From: Priapulus caudatus
Taxonomy: Eukaryota > Priapulida > Priapulimorpha > Priapulimorphida > Priapulidae
Assembly (NCBI RefSeq): GCF_000485595.1
Contig: NW_014577391.1
Span: forward strand, 246,529-297,400
Length of the DNA: 50,872 nt
Direction: 5' to 3'
The translations under genes and the position numbers were made by a program. Below the pieces are notes generated by a model that saw only the letters and a program-made list of their open reading frames with translations, was not told the origin of the DNA and ran no database searches. Below, piece by piece: positions 40,901 through 50,680 of the stretch. How positions within the stretch are numbered: the first letter of the stretch is position 1; the number at the start of each line of letters is the position of its first letter.

Positions 40901-43351
40901 CGTGAAGTAGTCCGCCACCACCAGGATGTACTGGTTACCGGCCGCCGACATCGGCAGGGGCCCCAGGAAGTCGATAGCGATTCTTTCTTGGGGCTCCCCC
41001 ACCGGTTGCTGCTTCAGCTTGGCCTGCCTCTTCCTCGGCCCTTTCCTCCTTGCGCAGGGGTCGCACTGCCGGCACCATCGTCGGACGTCGGCGCGCATCC
41101 CCGGCCACATGAACCTCTGCCGGACACGCTCGAGGGTCCGCCGCTCTCCCATGTGACCCGCGGTGCGGCCCCCATGTTGCTGCCGGAGCAGCTCCGTCCG
41201 CATCTCCGGGGGCGCGATCAGCTGCAAATGCTGCCGCTGGCCTCGTGGTCCCTCCATCCACCGATAGTAGAGCAGACCTCGGTGCACCTCCAGTTGCTCC
41301 CAGCTGTGCCACAGCGACCTAGCCTCCCAAGACAGTCCCGCAGCCTCCTCATAGGTCGGTCGATCCGGTCCTGCCTGCCTCCACTCCAGGAGCCGACCCA
41401 GGGTAGGGTCCGCCAGCTGCCACTCCCGGATCCGCTCAGCATCCCACGGCGCGACGTTCACAGGGCCGCCGCGGCTGCATCGGACTTTTCCCACCTCCGG
41501 TGCAGGGCAGTCAGGGCAATCAGGTCGCTTGCAGCGCCTATGGAGCCCCTGGCGGGACAGCCCGTCCGCGTTTCCGTGCAGCCGGCCGGCCCGGTGCTCG
41601 ATGGTCATGTCGAACGTACCGAGGAAGGCGATCCAACGCGCCACCATCCCCTCTGGCTCCTTAAAGTTCAACAGCCAGGTGAGCGACGCGTGGTCGGTGC
41701 GCACGCGGAAAGGCCGACCCTGTAGGTAGTGCCGAAAATGCTTGACGGCGGTGACCACCGCCAACAACTCCCGGTTCGTGGCACAGTACCTTTTCTGCGT
41801 GTCCCCCAAGGCCCGGCTGGCATAGGCGATGACGCGCTCCTCGCCGTCCTGCTCCTGGGAGAGTACCGCGCCGAGGCCGGTCCCGCTGGCATCAGTGTCC
41901 ACGGTGAAGCGGCCTTCGGCCCACGGGTAGGCCAGGATCGGGGCTTCGGTCAGCTGCCGGATTAGTTCCCGGAAGGCGGTCTCACATTCGTCCGACCACC
42001 GGAAGGCCCGCCCTTTCCGGGTGAGTTCGGTGAGGGGCCCGGCCACCGTGGCAAACCCCTTCACGAAACGGCGGTAATAGTTAGCGAACCCCAAGAAACT
42101 GCGCACGCCAGACACGTCCGTCGGTCGTTCCCACTCTCTCACCGCCTCCACCTTTCGGGGGTCACAGCGGATCCCTTCCCGCGACACGACGTGCCCGAGG
42201 AACTCGACGCTTCGCCGCAGAAGTCGACACTTAGCCGCCTTGAGTTTCAAGCCAGCCCCGCGCAGCTTCTGGAACACGTGCTGCAGATTGTCGACGGCTC
42301 CTTCGAAGGTCGTCCCGAAGACGACCACATCGTCGAGATACACCAGGCACTCTGTCCACTGTAGGCCTCGAAGCACGAGTTCCATCAGCCGCTCGAAAGT
42401 TGCCGGGGCGTTACAGAGGCCGAAGGGCATGACCCGGAATTGATACAGGCCTCCCTTCACTGCGAAGGCCGTCTTGGGCGCATCCCGGGGGTCCATCTCG
42501 ACTTGCCAGTATCCGCTGGCCAGGTCGAGCGTGGAGAACCACTTCGCGCCGGCCAGCGAGTCGAACGTGTCGTCTATGCACGGCAGCGGGTAAGCGTCTT
42601 TCCGGGTGAGGTCGTTCACCCGCCGGTAGTCGACGCAGAACCGGACCGATCCGTCCTTCTTCCCTACCAACACCACCGGCGACGCCCAGGGGCTGGCACT
42701 GGGTTCTACTACCCCCGCGTCCAACATACGCTGCAGCTCTGCGTCGAGGGCCTCCTGCCGTCCCAGCGGGCACCTCCTCGCCGCTTGCTTACACGGCCGA
42801 TGTCCGCCGGTGTCTATGGTGTGCTGGACTAACCCGGTCTGGCCCAGGGGCCCCCCCGGCTCGGCGAACAGGTCGCGGTAGCGCCAGAGGACCTCCTCCA
42901 CCTTGCGCCGTTGATCACCCCTCAGGTCCGCGTCCGTGTCCTCCACCAGGGCTCTCAGGTGGTCCGGCAGACCGGCTGCCTCGAGTCCGCTCGTCCCCTC
43001 GCCGGCCCTGTCCACTTCGCTAACCCGGGCGATGGCCTCGAGGTGGGCTAGCTGGGTGCCCTTCAGAATGATGGCATCCTCCGCTCCCACGTTGATAACG
43101 GAGAGGGGGACTCGGCCTCCTCGAGTGTCAGTCACGCAGCGCCCCATCACTAGCCCCTCACGGACCCCTGTGGCGCGGAAGCGGGCAGTGGGTTCGGCCA
43201 TGGCCAGCTGAGCTACCTTCCACTGTCCTCCCCTGGCTTTGCCATACACCAAGGCGCGGTGCCCCGCTGGTATGCGAACGGTCTCGGCTGCCATCACCCG
43301 GCGGTCCTGCATCGGCACGCCTCCGTGCAGAACATGGGTCACCCCGTCCAC
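40481..43351 (-). CDS. gypsy reverse transcriptase, RNase H and integrase N-terminal half
   Basis: 956-codon frame. RT: VRFCVDYRRVNDLTRKDAYP, FSTLDLASGYWQVEM, FGLCNAPATFERLM, active site VYLDDVVVFG (about 42313-42347 on the plus strand), FLGHVVSREGI. RNase H: VDTDASGTGLGAVLSQ, NRELLAVVTAVKHFRHYLQG, RTDHASLTWLL. Integrase: zinc-binding H-x-GGRTAGHMG ... CRQCDPCARRK, core entry RIAIDFLGPLP and VADYFTKWADSL. A frameshift at about 40900 then moves the rest of the integrase core into other frames; the last ~90 codons of this frame are out-of-frame. RT and RNase H look intact. Confidence 0.93.
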   Translation of the reverse strand: MDGVTHVLHGGVPMQDRRVMAAETVRIPAGHRALVYGKARGGQWKVAQLAMAEPTARFRATGVREGLVMGRCVTDTRGGRVPLSVINVGAEDAIILKGTQLAHLEAIARVSEVDRAGEGTSGLEAAGLPDHLRALVEDTDADLRGDQRRKVEEVLWRYRDLFAEPGGPLGQTGLVQHTIDTGGHRPCKQAARRCPLGRQEALDAELQRMLDAGVVEPSASPWASPVVLVGKKDGSVRFCVDYRRVNDLTRKDAYPLPCIDDTFDSLAGAKWFSTLDLASGYWQVEMDPRDAPKTAFAVKGGLYQFRVMPFGLCNAPATFERLMELVLRGLQWTECLVYLDDVVVFGTTFEGAVDNLQHVFQKLRGAGLKLKAAKCRLLRRSVEFLGHVVSREGIRCDPRKVEAVREWERPTDVSGVRSFLGFANYYRRFVKGFATVAGPLTELTRKGRAFRWSDECETAFRELIRQLTEAPILAYPWAEGRFTVDTDASGTGLGAVLSQEQDGEERVIAYASRALGDTQKRYCATNRELLAVVTAVKHFRHYLQGRPFRVRTDHASLTWLLNFKEPEGMVARWIAFLGTFDMTIEHRAGRLHGNADGLSRQGLHRRCKRPDCPDCPAPEVGKVRCSRGGPVNVAPWDAERIREWQLADPTLGRLLEWRQAGPDRPTYEEAAGLSWEARSLWHSWEQLEVHRGLLYYRWMEGPRGQRQHLQLIAPPEMRTELLRQQHGGRTAGHMGERRTLERVRQRFMWPGMRADVRRWCRQCDPCARRKGPRKRQAKLKQQPVGEPQERIAIDFLGPLPMSAAGNQYILVVADYFTKWADSLRPPRPEGPDDGRLPGKQLLPAVRRAPTAALRPGPELRVDPVRRDMRPPGDRQDPDGPLPSAVRRASGAVQSDPAGLLAKVVTAIGQTGTTIRLRDGRLSRHRAGEYGGEPEHDGLRTGGGHPGGSDVGRAAEH

Positions 43352-43366
43352 GTACAGGTGTCCTCT

Positions 43367-43693
43367 CTACATGTCTAGTCGGCAGTCCCGGCGGCCTAAA
43401 TAGTCCATCCCTAGCACGCCGCCTTTCTCCCCCATCTCCACTACCAGCACGTCGTGGCCGGCTCGCTCGCCCCCCAGGCCTAGTTCGAGGCAACACTCCC
43501 CGGCGACAAATAGGTCCCGGTGTTGGACGTCGACCACCCCCTGCGTGGTGGGTCGCAGCCCCAGTTTCCCCGGCGGCAGGCTGTCGTAAGTCTCTGCGGC
43601 AAGCAGGGTGATTTCTGCCCCGCTGTCAACGAGGAACTCCACTGGCCGCCCAGCGATCTCCACGGTCAGTTTCCATCTGGCCTGCTGTGCCAC
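43367..43693 (-). CDS. gypsy aspartic protease, ends at an in-frame TAG before RT
   Basis: KLTVEIAGRPVEFLVDSGAE carries the DSG active site of retroviral-type proteases, with the flap-like GVLGMDYLG downstream. The frame ends at TAG (43367-43369), but the same frame reads on into the RT region (RGHLYVDGVTHVLHGG). The TAG could be a mutated CAG/TGG codon or a readthrough stop. Confidence 0.88.
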   Translation of the reverse strand: MAQQARWKLTVEIAGRPVEFLVDSGAEITLLAAETYDSLPPGKLGLRPTTQGVVDVQHRDLFVAGECCLELGLGGERAGHDVLVVEMGEKGGVLGMDYLGRRDCRLDM

Positions 43694-43791
43694 TCCTGCT
43701 CGGGCTGGCGGGCTACGTCGCTGCTGTCACCTCTGTCTCCATCGGCTCCCTTGGGCCAAGGCCTCCGGCGCAAGCAGTGGCCCCGACCTCT

Positions 43792-45079
43792 CTAGTTTTC
43801 CGACCGGGCGTTCGGGGGTCCCCGGCGATCCTGCCAGTTCTGTCCTGCTTCTCTCTCGAGGCGTGCCGTGCCCCGCGGGTTGGGCGGCCCACGCGGAGGC
43901 CATCCCTGGTCTGCTCCCCGGGGTGGCCGCTGCCTCCCCGCGCCGGGTGGCCACAGCCCGTGGGGGCACTCCCGGACGAAATGGCCCTGTTCTCTGCATC
44001 CATAGCAGCCGGGCCCTCTATCCTGCATCCCTGCGCGCCCTGTCCTTCGCAGGCCCCCAGACGCTAGGAGCTCCCGGAGCAGCTGGGTGATCTCCCGCAT
44101 TTCCTGTGCAGCCGTGCTCACCTGGTCGGCGGCTGCTGTCGGGGCAGCGCCTCCCGCCGGCGATCCCACGGCTCTCTCCTCCCTCGCCGGCCCCTGGACC
44201 GGGGCCGTGGTAGGCTTTCGGGGCTGCTCGCCACAGAGGACGTCCCGGTCGTACTCGGCCGCGCGATCTGCGGTGTCCTCTAAGGTGGCACACCCGCGGG
44301 CCAGAACGTAGGCTCGGTGTCCCACCGGCATCTCCTGGCGTAGCCGCGGCATTAACCACTTCCCGATCCGGTCCTCCCCGAAGTCGGGCATTGCCAGGCG
44401 GCCCAAGTGTCGGAGCTGACGAGCGTACTCGCGCCAGCTCTCCCCATCTGCCTTGCGCCGACTCATCAGGGCCGCTTGATTGGCGGTCTCCCCAGCGTCG
44501 ATCCCGTACTGCTCCTCGAGGCGTTCCCGGAGCTCCTGCTCGGTGGCGGTCCCCTCTCTCCCCCGGAGGATACTCGCCGCCGGCCATCTCAGGGGGACTG
44601 AACCGGCTGAAGAAGACATCCCACGGCTCCTCGTCCACCCCTGAGAACGTACCGACCTTTATTATGCCGCCGGAGGCTCCACTCCCGCCGCCGCTGGCGA
44701 CGCCCTCGGTCGTGACCGTCGGTGGCGTTGGGGCTGTCGCGCGCCTGTCGTCGGCCACCGTCATTGTCGTGGGGACAGTCCCCATCGTCGCCTTCTCCGG
44801 TGCGATGGCCGCCGCCGCCATCTCAGCCATCAACGCGGCGACGGCCGCCGCCGATACTGTCATGGGTGGCGTCGGGGCAGACGTCGGGGCGTCGCCGCCG
44901 CTCATCGCCTCCGTGGGTGGCGTCGGGGCGGGCGTCGGCGCGCCGTCGCCGCTCGTCGCCGTGGCCCGCCTCTCTCTCTCCCACTGCTCCAGCATCTCAT
45001 CCATGCGGCAGGCGCGCCGGCGTTCCTCCCGACGCCTCTCCTTCTTTGCCGCCCGCCGCCTCCGGCTGTCGTCAGTCAT
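43792..45079 (-). pseudogene. gypsy gag with CCHC zinc knuckle, frameshifted
   Basis: Starts MTDDSRRRRAAKKERRREE (ATG at 45079), a basic and then Ala/Pro/Thr-rich N-terminus. It continues through VGTFSGVDEEPWDVFFSRFS, typical of gypsy gag capsid entry. Near 44600 the frame is lost and capsid-like coding resumes in another frame (TEQELRERLEEQYGI, WREYARQLRHLGRLAMP). It ends after a zinc knuckle CYGCREQGHFVREC (about 43965). The break looks like a deletion within capsid. The product would package element RNA. Confidence 0.85.
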
Positions 45080-45277
45080 TGTCTCTTCGCCGCCGCCTAC
45101 CTGCGAGCCTGGGTTGGGACGTGCACACCCGCGGGTCGTAGAGGAAACCGAATTCGTCACAGTGTTGCCGTGACCACAGGATAGTAGGCGCGGCGATGGA
45201 GACACGCGGGAGGGGTCGAGGCGACCGCGGCAATGACAGAGTCGCGACGACAGAGACGGCGGCGCGCCGACGGTCCA

Positions 45278-45278
45278 N
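45278..45278. other. Isolated N replacing an expected LTR
   Basis: On the plus strand the base after N begins sequence identical to 39239 onward (gypsy 3' region); the base before N is gypsy 5' leader. A full LTR should sit here. Confidence 0.95.
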
Positions 45279-46815
45279 TCAAGACCACTGCGCCGGTGCT
45301 CGTCCTTCTCGCCTTCTCCATCTCTATCCCGTAGCTCGTCACGTTCGTGCTGGCCGCTCGCTGTCGCCGTGTCCTTCCCTCGTCTGTCGACGCTGCGGAG
45401 TCTCCTCGGCTTCCTCCAAGCCCTCCTCTCTGTCCCTCGCCGCTGCGGGATCTTCCTGTCCCCAGCTCCGCTGCCGCTGTCCCTCCATCTTTTCCTCGCG
45501 CCATGTCTCCTTCTCCCCGGCTAGCTAGCTCTCCCCGCCGGACATTTCTTAAGCGCTTCGGCTAGCGCTCGCTACCTTAAGCCGGGATCACAGGCTCGTG
45601 CCAGCGGTGATCAATCGCCAGCCCGTGCCCATGCTCCCAGCTCGTGTTTGTATCCCGCCCCGGCAAGCGGTTTCTGCCTTGAGCGGACACACCGCCTGGT
45701 ATTTCTACCGCGCCCCGGCTGGCGCTCTCACTTATTCACTGCCGATAGCGAAGGGGCAGCTTGACCGGTCTTCCTCCCCGCGTGGTCTCGCCCGCCCCGG
45801 TCGCCGGCTCGGTGGGCGGCGATGATGGGGTGGCAGCTCCCGGCGGTGACTCCTCGTCCGACGGCCGGTCTATTTGCATCGCGGGGCTCAGGTCCCCTGC
45901 CTCCGACGGCTCTTCCTCCTCCGTGGCCGCGGCTTCTTGTACCACCGCTGCGGCTTCTTGTACCACCGCCGCTGGTTCCTCACCGGGAGGGGGTAGCCAC
46001 GCCTCCGGCGGCGCTGGCCCCTCACGGGGTTTCAAGTCGTTCACGTGCACTACCCGGGGAACCTCCTCCTTGGTGCGCTGGATCCAGCACAACTGATCAC
46101 GCACCTTCACCACACAGTACGGCCCCGTCCACGGCCGGCCCAGCTTGACGTCTGCCGGAGGGTAGAAATACCAGACCCAGGTTCCTTGGTCTATGGTGAC
46201 GGGCCGTACCTGGCGGTCGTAGTAGCGCCGCTGTCGTTCTGCCGCCCGTCCGAGATTGTCCCTCGCCTGTGCATGTGCCGTCGCCACCGCCCGTCGTACC
46301 CACTCTACGTATTCATTAGGGCAAGCCGGCACATCAGTGTTCGGCGGCCCTGCCCACATCAGATCCACCGGGGTGCCCACCTCCCGTCCGAAGACCATCA
46401 TGTTCGGGCTCACCCCCGTACTCTCCTGCACGGTGCCGCGATAGGCGGCCATCACGTAGGGCAGATGGTCGTCCCAGTCTGCCCGATGGGCGGTCACCAC
46501 CTTGGCGAGCATGTCCTGCAGGGTCCGATTGAACCGCTCCACTAGCCCGTCGGACTGCGGATGGTAGGGGACCGTCCGGGTCTTGTCTATCCCCAGGAGG
46601 TCGCATATCCCGGCGAACAGGGTCGACTCGAAGTTCCGGCCCTGGTCGGAGTGCAGCCGTCGGGGCACGCCGAACCGCAGGAAGTAGTTGTTTACCCGGC
46701 AGTCGGCCGTCGTCAGGCTTCGGCCCACTTCTTGAAGTAGTCAGCCACCACCAGGATGTACTGGTTACCGGCCGCCTACATCGGCAGTGGCCCCAGGAAG
46801 TCGATAGCGATTCTT
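45279..46815 (-). mobile_element. Second gypsy fragment: integrase C-terminal half and 3' non-coding region
   Basis: Near-identical to 39239-40990, in the same orientation, truncated at its integrase end at about 46815. It lacks about 23 bases near 46718 and three of the four 77-bp repeats present in the other copy. With the element to its left it would form a tandem sharing one LTR. Confidence 0.9.
45736..46728 (-). CDS. gypsy integrase C-terminal half, open frame (fragment)
   Basis: Open for 330 codons: FLRFGVPRRLHSDQGRNFES (second catalytic Asp), KTRTVPYHPQSDGLVERFNRT (catalytic Glu), then the GPY/F-type region GRPWTGPYCVVKV and a Pro/Glu-rich tail ending PLRYRQ. The catalytic first Asp and zinc domain lie upstream of the truncation, so no complete integrase is encoded. 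Confidence 0.88.
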   Translation of the reverse strand: MGRSLTTADCRVNNYFLRFGVPRRLHSDQGRNFESTLFAGICDLLGIDKTRTVPYHPQSDGLVERFNRTLQDMLAKVVTAHRADWDDHLPYVMAAYRGTVQESTGVSPNMMVFGREVGTPVDLMWAGPPNTDVPACPNEYVEWVRRAVATAHAQARDNLGRAAERQRRYYDRQVRPVTIDQGTWVWYFYPPADVKLGRPWTGPYCVVKVRDQLCWIQRTKEEVPRVVHVNDLKPREGPAPPEAWLPPPGEEPAAVVQEAAAVVQEAAATEEEEPSEAGDLSPAMQIDRPSDEESPPGAATPSSPPTEPATGAGETTRGGRPVKLPLRYRQ

Positions 46816-47218
46816 CAAATTCAAGGTCAAATTCAAGGTCAAAAGGTCATCAAACTTTATACTGTTCCTATATAACAAATAATGACAGATTTGGATTGGT
46901 ATCTCTGTAACTACTAGGCCAAATTGGTTGAATATTGGTGTCTTTGGAAAGCTAATTGCATAGGTGACCATTTGAAAATTGACGGGTGCGTCCATTTTGG
47001 CCAAAATCGCCAAAAAAGGGCGTGGCGTAGCGCGAAAACCATTTGTCTGAGGGAGCTGAAATTTGAAATTTCAGCTTTTTCAGCCCAAATTACCTCACAA
47101 ACCAAATTTAAGCCAATTTGGAAAGGGTAAGGTGTAACCCATTGGGTGATCTGACACGGAATGACCCTATACCGGACCGTACCCAGGGTACGTTCCGGCA
47201 GTACCCTGGGGGACATAG
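46816..47218. repeat. AT-rich transposon-like repeat adjoining the gypsy fragment
   Basis: Begins with a tandem AAATTCAAGGTC, then contains CCATTTTGGCCAAAATCGCC and TGAAATTTGAAATTTCAGC palindromes similar to words at 36900-37110. The end has inverted GTACCC/GGGTAC words around 47183-47208. No coding frame is recognisable. Confidence 0.5.
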
Positions 47219-47619
47219 ACCCTCTCAGCGAATCTATGCCTGTAGAAGTTTATTGATAGCTTAGCTTCATACATGTCCATTCATTGATCAGTATACATGT
47301 ATTAAATGGAATTCTTGTGTGTTGTCTCCTCAGCTTAGAGTTTCGCCTTTGCTGTATCTGTTATTCTACTGATCGCGTTTGAATCATACCCAGGAATGCA
47401 TACATCCACCAAAACCAGACACATTCTTCATTGACCACGTATTCAGGCGGGCACACGAACAAACGAAAATAACTTCCTTTGTTAGTACTATTTTTTTCAC
47501 TGTGAAGCTTGGTAACGTAGTCAGACTTCACCCGTTCAATTTTTGTGGGAAAACATTGCTGCCTGCATACAGACATTTGTTTACAACAGAAGGGGCTTCA
47601 GTCTATAGGCATAGATATA

Positions 47620-48053
47620 AGCCGCGTTCACACGGAGCGAAGGAACTCGGGTCGAAAACGACCCGTGTCGAAAACGACACGGAGCGTCGTTGAAGAGAGC
47701 GTTCACACGACGCAGTCGACGCTATGCGAGCTGTGAGCTGAGAAAAAAAATACAATGCGTCCAAGCGAACAATGCGAATTAAACAATCAAACTCTTCTGA
47801 CTGACTTCCAACCTTTGCTTCCAACTATTCTGTTTACTTTGGTGTTGTGACGTACTAATTCCAACCCTACTAATTCCAATACTAATTCCAACCCGAGTCG
47901 CGCGTTCACACAACAAAAATGAACCAGGACTCGAGTCGAAACGACCCGAGTCGTTTTCGTACCGAGAAAACGTCCGTGTGAACGCTCGCCCCGGGACGCA
48001 TTTGACACGGGTCGTTTTCGACCCGAGTTTCTTCGCTCCGTGTGAACGCGGCT
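47620..48053. mobile_element. 434-bp MITE with ~50-bp inverted ends and TA target site
   Basis: The left end AGCCGCGTTCACACGGAGCG and right end CGCTCCGTGTGAACGCGGCT are perfect complements; the match extends about 50 bases with one difference, through ACTCGGGTCGAAAACGACCC. TA lies immediately outside both ends (47618-47619 and 48054-48055). The sub-terminal region repeats the GGGTCG-AAAAC-GACCC hairpin in variant form. No transposase. Confidence 0.85.
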
Positions 48054-48595
48054 TATGTATTGTTGTACATATCTATGGTCTAGGGAAACAGCTGTGTGGC
48101 TGTATTAGTACCATGGGCCGTAGACAAGTTCATAACCTCTTGGTTGGAGTGAAAGGGGGCAACTGACTCTAGACTGTGGAGCATATTTATTTACTTGATA
48201 TGATGTTGATATGTGTCTTGTACGTAACTACGTATATTTATCCTATAATGATTGGCTGGTATAAGTGACATAGCTCTGATGTAAATAACAATAAAATAAG
48301 AATAATTACCAGCAGAAGAAAGTAACCCTATGCTGCACCTGGTTTATTTTTTTATGAAAAGATTTCCCTTGATAAGTATTCCCTCATTATTACTAGGTTG
48401 TGTCACGAGATTTGATCCATTCTTCTTAACCCCTAGGAATTTGCTTAGGCTATGGACTATGCCTATGGCCTTGGCAGATTATTTGCCATGGTGAGAAAGC
48501 TTACATAAATTGCAGGATGGGTAGGGAAGCTGTGTGATGTACTCCGATTGTCTATTGCTTTCTGTATGTCTTGCATTAGCCACGTATGTTTTCAG
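48054..48595. other. Intergenic or intronic DNA
   Basis: No gene seen; AT-rich with no obvious repeat. Confidence 0.4.
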
Positions 48596-48900
48596 TCAAC
48601 TCGCTCCCTGCAGAACTTGGCAGGTGAGGATGCTGCACAGTTTCCTAATGGCGAACAGTTTCCTGAAGGGCGTGGTCCCAGACGGACGAGGTCGTTGGCA
48701 ACGTGGGTGTCACCAGCGACCTTAGATGTAGGAGTGGCAGGTGAGATTTGATGTTAGTAGCCTGGGCGTCCCCAGCAACCTTAGATGTAGGAGTAACAGT
48801 TGAGATTTGATGTTAGTAGTCTTGGTGCCCCAGCAACCTTAGATGCAGCAGTGACAGGTGAGGTATGACGTTAGTGTCATGGGTACCCATTGCTACCTGA
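48596..48900 (+). repeat. ~60-bp tandem repeat whose units carry splice-like signals; may include a small exon
   Basis: Units share CCAGC(A/G)ACCTTAGATGTAGGAGT followed by GCAGGTGAGA-like sequence (about 48713, 48772 and 48830), with a weaker fourth. Each unit has a CCCAG-type acceptor and a CAG|GTGAG-type donor about 26-30 bases apart. Upstream, TTTTCAG at 48595 precedes an open segment (TRSLQNLAGEDAAQFPNG) that could be an exon ending at 48623 or later. Coding is unproven. Confidence 0.45.
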
Positions 48901-49509
48901 GATTCTGCAGTGACATGTAATTTAACTTGTCAATGTGTCTATGACAACAAAATGTATAAATTTGTATAACCGCACGATAGCATTTTTTGCCAAGCGAATG
49001 TGGTTTATATGAATTATCCATATTATAATATCTAATAGTCAGGAGACTACCTCCTGTTAGTATATGTCACTATTTCCTAGAGTCATTGGTCAGTGCAGCA
49101 GATGGGAATGTTATCAGTGTTTTTATATCTGGTATCTGGCTAATTGATAAACGTTGTCTTTGTAGAGAATAAGGTTTATGCCAAGGTTATTATTGGAACG
49201 TAGAAAGTACTTTTATTTTAAGATAAATATGTGTGTGTTGAGCTGTTAACGACATTTTTTGAAACTGGCGTTCATTTACTCAAGTCAATCTACTTGTATT
49301 CATCTTAAAATAATAATTATTTGTAATGTTGTCTGGTAAAATCCGAAGAAAATAGTCCAAGAATTAAGGTGACATGTCTCTATAAAGGATGACGTCTGGG
49401 TAGAGTAGATGTTAATGTTGAAACGTGATGTTAGATGTGTGGTGTCTCTGCAGTGAATGGTGTTCATACAGTGATTAGTGTCTGTTGTGTTGGACCACTG
49501 TCTCTGTAG
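48901..49509. other. Non-coding stretch before the 49510 exon
   Basis: AT-rich, no feature recognised; probably intron if the 48596 and 49510 segments belong to one gene. Confidence 0.35.
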
Positions 49510-49665
49510 ATGATGATGTTTCGCAGACAACGACATCGCGGGTGTCCGGTTTCACGCTGCGCTCGGCCGACCCGTCCACCTATGCTAATCGCTCGGTCAC
49601 CATCGAGGAGGTGGTGGCGCCCACCAAGAAGCTCCTAGATACAGAAGAGGAAAATTCCTTGAGGG
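49510..49665 (+). CDS. Probable internal exon of an unrecognised gene
   Basis: 156 bases between CTCTGTAG and GTGGGT, phase 1 at both ends, so it could be skipped without frame loss. Its GC-richer codons read DDVSQTTTSRVSGFTLRSAD, PSTYANRSVTIEEVV and APTKKLLDTEEENSLRG. It is polar and Ser/Thr/Glu-rich with no domain I recognise; it may be a cytoplasmic linker. Splice sites and composition contrast with the AT-rich surroundings support it as real. Confidence 0.55.
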
Positions 49666-50191
49666 GTGGGTAACAGGGGAGGCCTTCGTTTGCGTGTTTG
49701 TATACGTTTTACAGTTTATATATCCATTTGACTGAGATATCTGCACCCACTTGAATATTGCTGATGGGTCGATCAAGCTTGACTGCTTTATACATGTTTT
49801 TCACACGTCTGTGCTAAATTATCACTTAATTATAAGCTTGTTTTTAGTATATTTAGCCTTGTTAAAAGGGAACTGGAATTGAAAGGGTATGGAACTGTAC
49901 TGGTTGGATCTTGTCAAGGTCACTAAATATAGGAAATTTGGTACAAATGCACAGGAACCCAGTGCAATGTCTCACTGCATGGACCTCATGAAAACACCGT
50001 ATTTTCATGCTGCATTTGATAGAGATATAAATGATATGAGTTCGCATACTCACGTGCACCCAAGCCAGAAGTGGCCTGTTAAGTCTGCTAATTATTTTTG
50101 TTGTGTACTTATCTGCTTAATGTGTACTGTAAACGTGTAATGTGTATAAATATCTATCTGTCCATTTCTGTTTGCTTTACTACTAATGTAG
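49666..50191. other. Presumed intron or intergenic DNA
   Basis: AT-rich sequence without recognisable coding or repeats; the frames at 49862-50140 lack any protein-like features. Confidence 0.4.
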
Positions 50192-50370
50192 ACTACCGTA
50201 TATGATCGCGTAATAACCGCGGGTTCCTATAAGCCGCACCTCAATTTGAATCAGGTAACGCCTAGTATATTTTCCCTCACGGTATGGCGCACTTATAAAC
50301 CGCAGAGCAAATACAGGGTTAAAATCTGAGGCCAAATTTGCGGTTATTACGCGAGTATATATACGGTAGT
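50192..50370. mobile_element. 179-bp MITE with ACTACCGTATAT ends
   Basis: The left end ACTACCGTATATGATCGCG and the right end CGCGAGTATATATACGGTAGT are near-complementary, and TAATAACCGC pairs with GCGGTTATTA just inside. The interior is short and AT-rich. No convincing target duplication is seen. Confidence 0.7.
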
Positions 50371-50423
50371 ACCATTGCTACACAAGACAGACTAACGGTA
50401 AACTGGTGTTAGACATCTATGTG

Positions 50424-50680
50424 CAGGGGCGTAGCCAGGATTTTCAAAGTTGTAGGCACGACTATCTGAGCGGAGCGCCACCATCGGTTGGCGCGGAGCG
50501 TACAAGAAAATTTTTGGCTTTACAAACCCCCCAGATGGCCGGAAACGGCCCTTCCCGAGTGTTCATTCTAGTTCCCTGGCCTCTTGCTAACTTGAGACAC
50601 CTTTCATTCAATATCACTTTAACCCAAAAAACAAAACGTGAGTTTAAAAGTAGGACGTGTTACGAACATTGTTAAAATAA
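50424..50680 (+). mobile_element. Start of a GGGGCGTAGCCAGGATTTT-type element, truncated or undefined right end
   Basis: The GGCGTAGCCAGGATTTT terminus matches the left end of the hAT-type element at 15836, followed by unrelated interior with CGGAGCG(C/T) inverted words around 50468-50500. The right end was not found. Confidence 0.5.

Larger units (their letters stand above)
38270..45278 (-). mobile_element. Ty3/gypsy LTR retrotransposon, minus strand
   Basis: Order in the minus direction: 5' leader (45277-45080), gag (45079-43792), protease (43693-43367), reverse transcriptase, RNase H and integrase (43351 to about 39903), 3' repeats and presumed LTR. This PR-RT-RH-IN order defines Ty3/gypsy. 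No env-like frame is seen. The 5' LTR is missing; an N (45278) stands in its place and the next minus-strand bases are TGGACCGTCGG, which could be a primer-binding site (inference). Several frameshifts mean this copy is inactive as assembled. GC content is far above the host DNA around it. Confidence 0.93.

Noticed and set aside
39210..45530. Many long plus-strand frames over the gypsy element
   Set aside because: GC-rich shadows of gag and pol; the minus strand holds the conserved domains.
38270..46815. Infectious retrovirus (envelope gene)
   Set aside because: No frame with a signal peptide, glycosylation and membrane anchor follows the integrase; it is an ordinary decayed LTR retrotransposon.
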